A stretch of DNA of 64,000 nucleotides from an uncultured Winogradskyella sp. (GCF_947495255.1 NZ_CANLYI010000006.1:62001-126000), one strand, 5' to 3'; positions 26,075 through 35,502 are shown, numbered from the stretch's first letter. Made by a program: numbers and translations. The notes: generated by a model not told the origin, from the letters alone.

Positions 26075-26890
26075 ATGAAAGAAAAATTGAAATTAGCAAT
26101 TTTAGATATGAATAATGACGAACCCAATCAAGGGTTGCGTTGTATTAGAGAAATTGTTAGCACGTTTAATGATGATGTTGATTACCAAATCTTCAATGTT
26201 AGAGCAAAACTCGAAATACCAGACACTTCTTTTGATATTTACATATCAAGTGGTGGACCAGGAAGTCCTTTAGATGAAGGGGAATGGAGAACACCATATT
26301 TGCAATTAATGCAGGATCTTTGGGATTTTAATAAAACGTCTAATCATCAAAAAAAATCAGTATTCTTTATTTGTTATTCATTTCAAGTGATTTGCGATTA
26401 TTTTCAACTAGGTGAACTAAAACCAAGACGAAGCACATCATTTGGGATTTTACGAGTGCATCAAACAAAAAAAGGTCATAATGATTTAATTTTTGAAGGA
26501 CTAAATGACCCGTTTTATGCTGTAGATTCTAGAGATTGGCAACTTATTCAGCCAAAATTAACAGTGTTTAAAAAACAAGGCGCTACAATTTTGAGTTTAG
26601 AAAAAATTAGAACACATGTAGAGTTAGAGCGTGCTATAATGGCAGTTCGCTTTTCTGAAGAATTTGTAGGTACACAATTTCACCCTGAAGCTGAGCCGGT
26701 AAGTATGGAAGCTTATTTTAGTTTAGAAGAGAATAAGAAAAAAGTGATTGATAGTTTTGGAGAAGAGAAATACAACCAAATGATGGACCGTATGGATGAC
26801 CCAGAAAAAATTGAATTAACTTACAATACTATTTTACCTAAGTTTATACAAAATGCTATAATGCAAATTAAGGAACCTTTAATGTCATAG
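26075..26890 (+). CDS. Class I glutamine amidotransferase domain protein
   Basis: 271 residues with the class I GATase triad: C100 in FFICYSFQ, H203 and E205 in GTQFHPEAE. The oxyanion loop SGGPGSP is at 59-65. Stand-alone proteins of this type either supply ammonia to a synthase or act as gamma-glutamyl hydrolases. Its place directly between a GCS2 ligase and an ATP-grasp-like protein fits removal of a gamma-glutamyl protecting group, as in putrescine degradation, or amidation of the product. It ends 5 nt before the next gene. The fold is certain, the reaction inferred. Confidence 0.87.
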   Translation: MKEKLKLAILDMNNDEPNQGLRCIREIVSTFNDDVDYQIFNVRAKLEIPDTSFDIYISSGGPGSPLDEGEWRTPYLQLMQDLWDFNKTSNHQKKSVFFICYSFQVICDYFQLGELKPRRSTSFGILRVHQTKKGHNDLIFEGLNDPFYAVDSRDWQLIQPKLTVFKKQGATILSLEKIRTHVELERAIMAVRFSEEFVGTQFHPEAEPVSMEAYFSLEENKKKVIDSFGEEKYNQMMDRMDDPEKIELTYNTILPKFIQNAIMQIKEPLMS

Positions 26891-26895
26891 CTATA

Positions 26896-28098
26896 ATGAT
26901 TAAAAATATCAGAGACCGTTATAATTCTAATTTTTCGGAAGAAAAGTATGAAGCTTTTTTACAGGATATCTATGGTACATACAATTACCATGTTCCTTTT
27001 AAAATCGCTGAAACACCTGTTTTTTTACCCAAAGCATTAAAGCAGAAATTAGTGGAGGCTTGTGATGATATTATGGCTGTAATTAACAAGCCAAATTTTA
27101 AAGAATTAACTAATGGAGCGTTTTTTGACCCTTCTACCATTGTGCCTAATGAAGATGAGCATTCAAAATTTATACAACTAGATTTCGGGATTTGTAAGGA
27201 TGAAAATGGAGCGTTAACTCCAAAATTAATTGAATTACAAGGTTTTCCGTCATTGTATTATTTTCAAGAGTTATTAGGTCGTAAATATTTACAACATTTT
27301 GGAAATGTAATTCCTGAAGGTTTTTCTCAACATTTAAACGGAATGACATCTATTGATTATTTAGATCGTTTAAAACATGAAATAGTAGGCAACACAAACC
27401 CTAAGCAAGTTATACTTTTAGAGATTGAGCCAGAAAAACAAGCAACAGCTGTAGATTTCTATGCTACAGCAAAAGTGTTAGGTATAAAAGTACTTTGTAT
27501 TACCGATTTAAAAAAACGAGGAAAAACGCTTTTCTATTTGGATGAAAATGGGAGTGAGGTTGAAGTTATAAAAATTTACAATCGTATTATATTTGACGAA
27601 TTAGATCAAAGAACAGATCTTAAAACAGAATTCAATTTTCAAGATGAAGTTGATGCAGAATGGATTGGTCATCCTAATTGGTTTTACAGAATTAGTAAAT
27701 ACACAATGCCTTTGTTAAAAGGTGATTATGTACCAAAATCATATTATTTAGATCAACTAGAAAAGATTCCAAAAGATTTAGAAAATTATGTTTTAAAACC
27801 GTTGTATTCCTTTGCAGGAGCAGGTGTGGAGATAAATGTCACTAAAGAAATGATTGATAAGGTGACAAATAAAGCCAACTATTTATTACAAGAAAAAGTA
27901 GCTTATGCACCTGTTATTGAAACTATGGATGATCCTGCAAAATGCGAAATAAGAATGATGCTACTTCACAATTCTATAACCAATAAAACTGAAATTGTTA
28001 GTAATCTAATGCGTTTAAGTAAAGGTGAAATGGTAGGTGTAAAGTATAACAAGGATAAAACTTGGGTTGGTGGTAGCACTGGTTTTTTTGAAAACTAA
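26896..28098 (+). CDS. ATP-grasp-like protein (probably circularly permuted type)
   Basis: 400 residues, soluble. The C-terminal third carries ATP-grasp-like pieces: VLKPLYSFAGAGVEI (about 297-311) as a glycine-rich nucleotide loop after a lysine, EIRMML as a metal-site strand, and GVKYNKDKTWVGGSTG at the end. The order suggests the circularly permuted ATP-grasp group related to glutathionylspermidine synthase, but the match is by eye. It starts 5 nt after the amidotransferase stop, so it is firmly in the same operon. It may add an amino acid or amine to the operon product. Confidence 0.7.
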   Translation: MIKNIRDRYNSNFSEEKYEAFLQDIYGTYNYHVPFKIAETPVFLPKALKQKLVEACDDIMAVINKPNFKELTNGAFFDPSTIVPNEDEHSKFIQLDFGICKDENGALTPKLIELQGFPSLYYFQELLGRKYLQHFGNVIPEGFSQHLNGMTSIDYLDRLKHEIVGNTNPKQVILLEIEPEKQATAVDFYATAKVLGIKVLCITDLKKRGKTLFYLDENGSEVEVIKIYNRIIFDELDQRTDLKTEFNFQDEVDAEWIGHPNWFYRISKYTMPLLKGDYVPKSYYLDQLEKIPKDLENYVLKPLYSFAGAGVEINVTKEMIDKVTNKANYLLQEKVAYAPVIETMDDPAKCEIRMMLLHNSITNKTEIVSNLMRLSKGEMVGVKYNKDKTWVGGSTGFFEN

Positions 28099-28109
28099 AT
28101 TTTATAGTT

Positions 28110-29024
28110 TTAAATTAAACGTTGTCTGTATTCATTAGGGCTCATTGTGGTTTTCTTCTTAAAGATTTTACTAAAGTATTGCGGATATTCAAACCCTAAA
28201 CTATAAGCAATTTCACTAGCACTTTCTTTAGAATTAAGAAGTCTATTTTTTGCTTTCTCTATGATGTATTTATGAATATGGTCTTGTGTACTTTGTCCGG
28301 TTTCTTTTTTTAATAAATCACTTAAATATTTTGGAGACATGTGCATAGCTTCTCCACAATATTTTACAGACGGAATACCAAATTCAGCTTGTTTGTTTTC
28401 ATTGTAATATGCCTTTAGGAGTTTTTGAAATTGACTTGCAATATCTTGGTTTAAGTTAGTTCTGGTGTAAAACTGACGATCGTAAAAACGGACACAATAA
28501 TTTAATAATAATTCTAAGTTGGAAATGATTAAGGTTTGACTGTGCGCATCAATGTTACGACTAAATTCTTTTTCTATCTTTTCTGAAATTTCAGTAATAG
28601 TTTGTCGTTCTTCTTCTGATAAATGCAAAGCTTCATTTGATGCATATTCAAAAAATGAAAACTGATCAATTCGTTTACCTAGTTCAGATTTTCTAATTAA
28701 ATCTGGATGAAATACAATGCTCCATCCAGTATCATTTGTATTAATATTTTGTCTTTCAAATTCTAAAACCTGATTTGGTGCTACAAAAATCATGGACCCT
28801 TCTTGGTAATCATAAGAATTTCTTCCATAATTAGAAATGGTGAAAGCACAATTGTCTTTTAAACTAATATGATAAAGATTCAGAGCGAATTTATAATTTT
28901 CAAAATCAATGTTATCTAAGTTTTTAGACGCACGGATAATAGAAATCAAAGGATGTTTAGGGCTTTCTAAGCCATATATATTGTGTATATCTGCAATGCT
29001 GTTGATGGTAATGATTTCTTTCAT
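28110..29024 (-). CDS. AraC family transcriptional regulator
   Basis: 304 residues: an N-terminal cupin-like sensing domain of about 190 residues and a C-terminal double helix-turn-helix (about 205-302), with SPKYLSDLLKKETG in the first HTH and IAYSLGFEYPQYFSKIFKK in the second. I chose the ATG ending at 29024; a longer frame would lie inside the preceding metallohydrolase gene. It begins 16 nt after that gene on the same strand and converges on the amidoligase operon with an 11-nt gap, so it is a candidate local regulator of either. Confidence 0.9.
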   Translation of the reverse strand: MKEIITINSIADIHNIYGLESPKHPLISIIRASKNLDNIDFENYKFALNLYHISLKDNCAFTISNYGRNSYDYQEGSMIFVAPNQVLEFERQNINTNDTGWSIVFHPDLIRKSELGKRIDQFSFFEYASNEALHLSEEERQTITEISEKIEKEFSRNIDAHSQTLIISNLELLLNYCVRFYDRQFYTRTNLNQDIASQFQKLLKAYYNENKQAEFGIPSVKYCGEAMHMSPKYLSDLLKKETGQSTQDHIHKYIIEKAKNRLLNSKESASEIAYSLGFEYPQYFSKIFKKKTTMSPNEYRQRLI

Positions 29025-29040
29025 TTTGGTAATGATAAGG

Positions 29041-30174
29041 TTAAAGGTTTTTCCACCAATTTGTATAGTTATTAATAGAATCTTTAACCATAATTTGCTC
29101 TCCAATTTTAGGGGTAATAACTTCAAGGTTTAACTCATTAGCCTTTTTTGTTACACGCTCAATTGGATCTGTCCATTCGTGCAAGGCTAACTTAAATCCT
29201 GCCCAATGAATTGGCATTATTTTTTTAGCTTGTACATCAATACCTGCTTGTGCTGTTTCTTCAGGCATCATGTGTATATCAGACCACATTTGGTTGTATT
29301 GTCCACATTCCATAAGTGCTAAATCAAAAGGGCCATATTTATCACCAATTTCTTTAAAATGTGGAGCGTAACCACTGTCACCACTAAAATAAATATTTTC
29401 AGTTTTAGATTGAATTATCCAAGATGACCACAATGTGCTTTGGCTATTATTCATCTTACGGCCAGAAAAGTGTTGTGCTGGTGTACAAACCAAGTTTAAA
29501 CCCTCTAATTGTGTGTTTTGCCACCAATCTAATTCGGTGATTTTATGAGAAGGTATATCCCAAGCTTCTAGGTGCGCACTAATACCTAATGGTACATAAA
29601 AATGATTGGTTTTATCCTTAATTTTTAAAACAGATTCGTAATCTAAATGGTCGTAATGATCATGAGAGAAAACAACGGCATCAATTTTTGGGAGTTTTTC
29701 AATTTCTAAAGGAAACGTTTCATTAAAACGATTACCTCCAAGCATTGCTAATGGTGCAGCTACTTTTCCAAACATTGGATCCAATAAAATCGTTTTGCCA
29801 TTAATTTGAAGTAAAAATGAAGAGTGGCCAAACCAAACCATTCTTGCTTCACCTTTATAATCTGCAATACTTGCTGAATCTAGTTTGGTTGTTTTTAAGT
29901 CCTCTTTAGGTCTTCCGTTAGGTACTTTTGTAGTGAAAAAAGTATAAACTAATTTAGCTGTTTCTGAAAAACTTAAATCTTTAGGAACCGGATTTTTATT
30001 AATGAACTTTCCGTCTTTAAACTGTTTAGATTCTTGATAAACTAATTTTTGTTCTTTAGAAATATTTCCTCCAAAACTAGGGTAGAAGTTAGTAAACGCA
30101 AAGTATGTTATTACTAAAAGGCCAACTATAATAAGTGCTATAATCATTATTCGTTTTAATATTTTTTTTATCAT
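29041..30174 (-). CDS. Membrane-anchored metallo-beta-lactamase-fold hydrolase
   Basis: 377 residues from the ATG ending at 30174, with one N-terminal membrane helix (MIKKILKRIMIIALIIVGLL). The zinc motif SHDHYDHLD gives H171, H173, D175 and H176, and further ligands lie in TPAQHFSGR, FSGDSGY and PIHWAGF. The layout is that of UlaG/NAPE-PLD type hydrolases, which cut phosphodiesters or lactones. The catalytic domain is probably periplasmic. A Met 12 residues further upstream would lengthen the cytoplasmic end and is less likely. It is coupled to the AraC gene downstream. Confidence 0.88.
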   Translation of the reverse strand: MIKKILKRIMIIALIIVGLLVITYFAFTNFYPSFGGNISKEQKLVYQESKQFKDGKFINKNPVPKDLSFSETAKLVYTFFTTKVPNGRPKEDLKTTKLDSASIADYKGEARMVWFGHSSFLLQINGKTILLDPMFGKVAAPLAMLGGNRFNETFPLEIEKLPKIDAVVFSHDHYDHLDYESVLKIKDKTNHFYVPLGISAHLEAWDIPSHKITELDWWQNTQLEGLNLVCTPAQHFSGRKMNNSQSTLWSSWIIQSKTENIYFSGDSGYAPHFKEIGDKYGPFDLALMECGQYNQMWSDIHMMPEETAQAGIDVQAKKIMPIHWAGFKLALHEWTDPIERVTKKANELNLEVITPKIGEQIMVKDSINNYTNWWKNL

Positions 30175-30275
30175 TTTATTTAAATCATTCAATAAATAAA
30201 TCTGAAACAAAATTAGAATAAGATTAGGATATGGTTGTATTCTAATTGCGTAGAATTGAATACTTTTTGCCGAAA

Positions 30276-31037
30276 TTAGTTACTCATTTCTATCAATTCC
30301 CATTTACCATTAGGTTGTTTGGTGAGATAAACACCTACGTTAACGTCCTTATTATTTCCAAGAACTTTTATTTTTAGTTGTGCTTCACCAAAGCCATTAT
30401 TAATGTTAATACTTCCAGTTGGCATAATTCCGTACCCCTTAATTCCTCCTGTTTCCTTTAGGATACTTTGGTTTTGTTCAATATTTTCAACGGCAATTTT
30501 ATAAGCATCAGAACTTTTCATTGCAGAGCCTATAAATAGAATTAAAAAGGACATGAAAATTATAAAAGTACCAATTAAAGCAAGAATTCTAGGAGTTTTA
30601 CTTAGCTTATTAGGGTTCTTAACCACAACAGTTTTAGCAATATTATCACCAAGACGTTTTTTTCCATCACTTGAAGCGAGAACAATAAATTCAATTGGCC
30701 AAATGATTAAAAATATATTCCTGATAAATAGTTTTCCAAAGGATGGTACAACTTCAGGGTTTTCTTCATCTCTAACCATGATTCTGAAAATCCATTTTCC
30801 AATACTTATGCCTTTTATAGAGTCTTTTCCAAAATAAAGAAAAAAACCAACAAGCATAACAACTAAAAGCGTTGCTGTTATATTGTTAAAGTCTGGCTCA
30901 TTTAAAAAATCGGCTCCAAGTGCTAAAAAGCTAATGGCAATTATTAAAAATGTTATTACAAAATGATCAACGATATATGCTGCTATTCTTCTTTTTCTAC
31001 TAGATAATTGATATTGGTAATTTGGATTTTCTGTCAT
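30276..31037 (-). CDS. RDD family membrane protein
   Basis: 253 residues. The RDD signature RRIAAYIVDHFVI is near 15-27, followed by two hydrophobic helices and a third near 110-130 after the PSFGKLFIRN segment, then a fourth near 150-170. A soluble C-terminal part of about 80 residues ends in a beta-rich stretch (GFGEAQLKIKVLGNN). RDD proteins are small membrane proteins of mostly unknown function, some linked to ion transport. It stands alone between the metallohydrolase and the ATP-grasp gene. Confidence 0.85.
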   Translation of the reverse strand: MTENPNYQYQLSSRKRRIAAYIVDHFVITFLIIAISFLALGADFLNEPDFNNITATLLVVMLVGFFLYFGKDSIKGISIGKWIFRIMVRDEENPEVVPSFGKLFIRNIFLIIWPIEFIVLASSDGKKRLGDNIAKTVVVKNPNKLSKTPRILALIGTFIIFMSFLILFIGSAMKSSDAYKIAVENIEQNQSILKETGGIKGYGIMPTGSININNGFGEAQLKIKVLGNNKDVNVGVYLTKQPNGKWELIEMSN

Positions 31038-31102
31038 TACTATTGTTGGTTACGATAAAACTTTGGTTGTAATAAAATAAATAGAATATTTATACTAAAT
31101 TC

Positions 31103-32302
31103 TTACTCAGACTTATCAGGTGCAGGTAAGCTAGCATGAAATTCTTCACCTATACGTTTTGTATATTGATCTAATAATTCTAATACACGTTCGCTAGAAT
31201 CTGAAACAACTATTAAACCAATATGCCAAGCTTTATTCATTCGCCAAACAATTTCTTTATCTGTAAAACTAGACGTATCAGGATGTTCAAAGCGGCTTAA
31301 TGATACTACAATACCTGCATACTGATTATTAACTTTTGGAAGTTTATAGACCTTCTTTTTAAGATTTGCAGATTCTACTTTTGCCCATTCAGTCCAAAGG
31401 TTGATGCCAGAAGCGTATTGGACCATTTCAGCTAAATTGGCACCACCAACTCTAGAGGAAGTTTCTAAAAAGAACAACTCGCCTGTGGCTTTAGATTGTA
31501 TAAACTCTGTATGTGAGGCACCAAACTGCATTCCGAATGCCTTCATTACTTGAGCATTCATTTTTTGTAATCCTTTTTCAATTTTAGAACCAATTTGAGA
31601 ACTAGCTGATCTAAAGATTCCGCCTCCATGTGCCACTTCAAATGGTGTATCTAAATATTTACTGACCCTAGAAAAGACAACTTTCCCTTCAACATTTAGT
31701 CCATCTACATGGTAAACATCTCCTGGCGCAAACTTTTCTAATAAATAATTATCACGTTCGTTATCTAAATCATTGACAACGTGCCACAATTCTTCTTTAG
31801 AATGTATTTTTTTTATACCAGTAGCAGAAGCTTCCATTCTAGGCTTTATTAACCAAGGCGGACTTACACGATCTGCATATTCATTGATAGTGTCATTATT
31901 AAACAAATCTGTAAACTCAGGTACATTAACACCTTCTTCTAGAGCTTTCATTCGCATAGCAAGCTTATCTCTAAAATAGTGCGCTGTGGTTCTTCCCATT
32001 CCTGGCATTCTAAAATGCTCACGCAATAGTGCTACTTTTTCAACATCAAAATCATCTAGGGCCACAAAGCGATCGAACTTTATAGTTCTGAATTTGTAAG
32101 CAATACCTTTTTCAACATCTTCTTGGTTCCATTCTTCTATATAATAAGTGTCGTCTATAGATTCCCATGGCCAAGGATCATGCTCGTGCTTTTTCTTGGT
32201 TAATAAATAGACATTATTACCATCAGCTTTTACACTTTTTAGAAAATCTTCACCTTTAAAATAGGTGGATACGCAGAGGAAATTTAGCGGTTGTTTTGCC
32301 AT
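31103..32302 (-). CDS. ATP-grasp enzyme
   Basis: 399 residues, soluble. The ATP-grasp fold is shown by PPWLIKPRMEASATGIKKI (lysine and glycine-rich loop, about 148-166), YLLEKFAPGDVYHVDGL (adenine hinge and following strand) and GELFFLETSSRVGGANLAE (metal-binding acidic residue and the Arg-rich stretch). The family includes BL00235/CARNS1-like ligases that join an amino acid to another amine or acid. It lies on the minus strand 169 nt downstream of the aminopeptidase-esterase pair. The likely chemistry is peptide or amide formation; the substrates are unknown. Confidence 0.87.
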   Translation of the reverse strand: MAKQPLNFLCVSTYFKGEDFLKSVKADGNNVYLLTKKKHEHDPWPWESIDDTYYIEEWNQEDVEKGIAYKFRTIKFDRFVALDDFDVEKVALLREHFRMPGMGRTTAHYFRDKLAMRMKALEEGVNVPEFTDLFNNDTINEYADRVSPPWLIKPRMEASATGIKKIHSKEELWHVVNDLDNERDNYLLEKFAPGDVYHVDGLNVEGKVVFSRVSKYLDTPFEVAHGGGIFRSASSQIGSKIEKGLQKMNAQVMKAFGMQFGASHTEFIQSKATGELFFLETSSRVGGANLAEMVQYASGINLWTEWAKVESANLKKKVYKLPKVNNQYAGIVVSLSRFEHPDTSSFTDKEIVWRMNKAWHIGLIVVSDSSERVLELLDQYTKRIGEEFHASLPAPDKSE

Positions 32303-32471
32303 GGTTGAGTTTTTATCATCGCGACCAATTAGCCGATTTGAACTAAGAGGAAAAGATATATTTGGTTAATTATTATAAATTAATTTAAGTAAAAATCACC
32401 ATAATATTTATCAGGTAAATTCCACTTAAATTGATAAATATTTAGTTAACATCAATTTACAAAACTCAATT

Positions 32472-33884
32472 TTATTTTGAAGCCTTTTTCTTAATAAATT
32501 CAGTAATTAATTGAATTCCGTAACCAGAAGCACTTTTCATTTTTGCATAAGGTGAAGCGCCAAAAGAAACACCTGCAATATCCAAATGCATCCAATTTTT
32601 ATGTTCTTCAATAAATGATTCTAAAAACTGAGCAGCATTAGTTGCACCAGCTAATGGCTTACCACTAAAGTTTCTAATATCAGCAATATCACTGTGTAAG
32701 TCACTTTTGTATTCTTCAAACATTGGCAATTGCCAAACGCGCTCGTGTACTTTATAACCAATATCAGACATTGTGCTTGCCATATCTTTATTATGCGTAA
32801 ACATTCCGGCAGCTTCATAACCTAAAGTTCTAACAACACTTCCCGTTAAGGTTGCTAAATCAATAAGGTATTCTGGTTTTATGTTTTTAACAGCGTAACT
32901 TAAACCATCTGCTAACACCAAACGACCTTCTGCGTCTGTGTCAATAATTTCAATAGTTTTGCCAGAGTAGGAGTTAATAACATCACCTGGTCTGTAACTT
33001 TCTGCATCTACAGCATTTTCTGCAGAACAAACAATACCAACAACATTGATGTCTAGTTTAAGTTTCGTAATTAATTCTACCACACCTAAAACTACAGCTG
33101 CGCCACCCATATCACTTTTCATGTAATGCAGATTTGTAGACGGCTTAATAGATAATCCGCCAGAATCGAAAGTAATTCCTTTACCAACTAATGCAATATC
33201 TACTTTTTTGCTCTTTTTTGGTGTGTATTCTGTAATGATAACAACAGGTTTGTTTACGCTACCTTTTCCAACAGATAATACAGCTTCAAACCCTTGTTTT
33301 TTTAGTTCTTTGTGTTTAAGAATTGTACATTTATAATCTGCTTTTTTTGCTGATTTCTCTGCCCAATCACCTAAGAATTCTGGAGTTTTAATGTTAGGAG
33401 GTGCATCAACTAAAGCTTTTATTTTGTTAATGGTTTCTCCTGTGTATTTTCCTTCTTCTAGTGTATCTTTAATAGATTTTGTAGATGTAAATGAAATGGC
33501 AACTTTATTTGATTTTTCTTTCTCAGATTTGTATTCGCCAATTTCATATTGAGCCATTTCTAAACCAATGACAGCTTTCTTAATTTCATCTTCAGTTAAG
33601 TCTTCAGCATAAACTTGAATAGATTTATCCCAATGTTTTTGAGTTTCAAAAGCTAATTTTTGAAATGTGTTTTCTAACTGAGCACCATGCTTTTCTTCAC
33701 CTAAACCAATAAGGTAAATTCTATTACCATCTTTACCATAAAGTTGTTGGTAAGTATTAAAACTACCATCAAAATCTGGTTTATTAATTGGTGAAAATTG
33801 CTTTATAGATTTAAGATTATCTTTTCTACATGGTAGAATAAAATCTTTTGAGGTGTTTAATGTTTTAGCGTGTTTATAAGTCAT
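32472..33884 (-). CDS. M17 leucyl aminopeptidase family protein
   Basis: 470 residues with the conserved M17 catalytic domain in the C-terminal half. The dimetal and catalytic residues are present: K235 and D240 in GKGITFDSGG, D258 in KSDMGG, D317, E319 and R321 in DTDAEGRL. The enzyme removes N-terminal amino acids, preferring leucine-like residues, and works as a cytoplasmic hexamer. The N-terminal half is the variable M17 domain. Its ATG is 2 nt after the stop of the esterase gene, so the two form one transcript. In this neighbourhood it could trim a peptide made by the nearby ligases, though a housekeeping role is also likely. Confidence 0.92.
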   Translation of the reverse strand: MTYKHAKTLNTSKDFILPCRKDNLKSIKQFSPINKPDFDGSFNTYQQLYGKDGNRIYLIGLGEEKHGAQLENTFQKLAFETQKHWDKSIQVYAEDLTEDEIKKAVIGLEMAQYEIGEYKSEKEKSNKVAISFTSTKSIKDTLEEGKYTGETINKIKALVDAPPNIKTPEFLGDWAEKSAKKADYKCTILKHKELKKQGFEAVLSVGKGSVNKPVVIITEYTPKKSKKVDIALVGKGITFDSGGLSIKPSTNLHYMKSDMGGAAVVLGVVELITKLKLDINVVGIVCSAENAVDAESYRPGDVINSYSGKTIEIIDTDAEGRLVLADGLSYAVKNIKPEYLIDLATLTGSVVRTLGYEAAGMFTHNKDMASTMSDIGYKVHERVWQLPMFEEYKSDLHSDIADIRNFSGKPLAGATNAAQFLESFIEEHKNWMHLDIAGVSFGASPYAKMKSASGYGIQLITEFIKKKASK

Positions 33885-33886
33885 AA

Positions 33887-34660
33887 TTATGAATTAAAAT
33901 AGAGCCATTTTACGGCTTTCGGAAATTCTTCGCGCCAATGCATTTCAGAATGGTTTCCATGTTCGTTAATTGAAAAACGGAAATCAATGTCATAACCGTT
34001 TGTCATTTTTTCTTGAATGATATTTCCTAATCGATGTGCATTAGGCAAATGCTCAGCACTTTCTTGTCCGCCAGAATATAAATAGATTTTAGATTTCTCT
34101 AAAGGTTGAAACGTTTTAGTGCTTTTGAAAATTTTGTTTGAAATCCATAGGCTTGGTGAAAAAATCAACATTTTACCAAATACACCAGGATTTTTTAGTC
34201 CTGCGTGCAAACTAATTAATCCTCCCATTGAGCTGCCTCCAATTCCGGTATTCTCAAAATCAGTTAACGTTCTGTAGTGGCTGTTTATGTAAGGTATTAG
34301 TCTATGTATCATAAACTCAATGTAGAAATTACCTTTTCCTTCGCCAAAACGTGGATGAAAATATGGTAAATATTCACTGATACGTTCTTCATTTCCATGA
34401 TCTATAGCTATGATAATAACATCACCAAAGCCTTCTTCTGCAAGTTTAGCCATAGATTTATCAATGGCCCAATCACCATAAGGTGCAGAAGGGTTAAATA
34501 AATTCTGGCCATCTTGTAAATAGAGTACAGGGTAGCGTTTATCTGTTTCGTAGTAATTACGTGGTAATAATGCTGATATTTTTCGCGTAGCATTAAGTCG
34601 CGGTATTTCGTAGGCTTCTTCTAGAACTTCAATAATAGGTTCGAACTCCGTCACTGTCAT
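33887..34660 (-). CDS. Esterase of the Fes/IroE-like alpha/beta hydrolase family
   Basis: 257 residues, no signal peptide. The nucleophile elbow GGSSMGGL places the serine at 144; YPVLYLQDGQNLF near 43-55 is the typical oxyanion strand of the putative-esterase family, and the histidine lies in NEHGNHSEMHW near 227-237. Members hydrolyse esters such as siderophore lactones, S-formylglutathione or acetyl-xylan. It is directly upstream of the M17 aminopeptidase with a 2-nt gap. A perfect -7 element (34722-34729) lies 61 nt before the ATG. Confidence 0.88.
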   Translation of the reverse strand: MTVTEFEPIIEVLEEAYEIPRLNATRKISALLPRNYYETDKRYPVLYLQDGQNLFNPSAPYGDWAIDKSMAKLAEEGFGDVIIIAIDHGNEERISEYLPYFHPRFGEGKGNFYIEFMIHRLIPYINSHYRTLTDFENTGIGGSSMGGLISLHAGLKNPGVFGKMLIFSPSLWISNKIFKSTKTFQPLEKSKIYLYSGGQESAEHLPNAHRLGNIIQEKMTNGYDIDFRFSINEHGNHSEMHWREEFPKAVKWLYFNS

Positions 34661-34721
34661 AAATTTTAAATTAGGTAAAAACTCATTTAAACTAAGATTA
34701 TTTTGTCTTTTGGGTTTTAAA

Positions 34722-34729
34722 CAAAATTA
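34722..34729 (-). promoter_or_regulatory. -7 element of the esterase-aminopeptidase operon
   Basis: On the minus strand these bases read TAATTTTG, a perfect TAnnTTTG match, 61 nt upstream of the esterase ATG. Confidence 0.6.
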
Positions 34730-34794
34730 TAAAATGAGTTCTAAGCGAAAATACTATTTTATGTAATTAGAAACCATAAAAAAATGAACTTTAA

Positions 34795-34811
34795 TCACTT
34801 CATTGAAGTGA
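34795..34811. promoter_or_regulatory. 17-bp perfect palindrome
   Basis: TCACTTCA and TGAAGTGA flank one T. It lies 65 nt upstream of the -7 element of the esterase operon and 19 nt after the stop of the outer-membrane protein gene. It could be an operator for the former or a weak terminator of the latter; the T run on the minus strand begins only about 10 nt later. Confidence 0.5.
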
Positions 34812-34830
34812 ATGAAAGTAGCAGAGGAAC

Positions 34831-35502
34831 TTACTTTTTAAGACGATAATATAATTTTAGTCCTAAACTAAATTCAATACCAAGTTGATTACCTTCATTT
34901 CTATAATATGGTGATGATTCTTCTTCAAAATTTTCATTCAATAGGAGGTTGGTAATATTACTGTAAGAATTGATTCTGTATTTTAACCCAACACCAGAGT
35001 ATATATTTATACCAATTCTCTTACTGATATTTAGGAAAACACCAAGTTTAGGGATGACACCTAATTTTTGCCTATTATAATCAGCTTCTTCAAAAGAGAA
35101 ATAATTGTTTTGTTGCGAACGAAATGTTTGCGATTTAAACTCCTCGTTATGATTAATATAGAGTAACTCAATTGAATAATAAAAAATCGCTTTTTCCTTA
35201 GATTTAATAATATGATAGTATTCTGGTCTAATTTCCCATAATAGATATTTGGAGCCTGTATTATAAAATGAAGTTGCTCTGTTTCCAAAACCAAGACTTA
35301 GTCCGACTTTAGAATTTTCGTTTATATTTTTAATAAAACCAAAACGTCTTCTAGGCGTGAAGAATTTTCCATCAAAATTGGCGTAATAGGTAGAAAGTAA
35401 ATCCATTGTAATATAACTCTCGTTCCTTGGTTTAATTGGTTTTTCTTCTTGAGCTACTAAAGCAAAAGGAAAGAGTAGAATTACAAATAGAATAATTTTC
35501 AT
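34831..35502 (-). CDS. Putative outer-membrane beta-barrel protein
   Basis: 223 residues with a clear signal peptide (MKIILFVILLFPFALVAQ) and then alternating amphipathic strands ending in an aromatic-rich stretch (LGIEFSLGLKLYYRLKK), as expected of a small outer-membrane barrel of about eight to ten strands. I recognise no specific family. It starts 17 nt after the LolD-like ATPase gene, so it is probably in the same transcript. Its function is unknown. Confidence 0.75.
   Translation of the reverse strand: MKIILFVILLFPFALVAQEEKPIKPRNESYITMDLLSTYYANFDGKFFTPRRRFGFIKNINENSKVGLSLGFGNRATSFYNTGSKYLLWEIRPEYYHIIKSKEKAIFYYSIELLYINHNEEFKSQTFRSQQNNYFSFEEADYNRQKLGVIPKLGVFLNISKRIGINIYSGVGLKYRINSYSNITNLLLNENFEEESSPYYRNEGNQLGIEFSLGLKLYYRLKK

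Noticed and set aside
29025-29126. Longer start for the AraC gene inside the metallohydrolase gene
   Set aside because: The extension is the metallohydrolase sequence in another frame and lacks regulator similarity.
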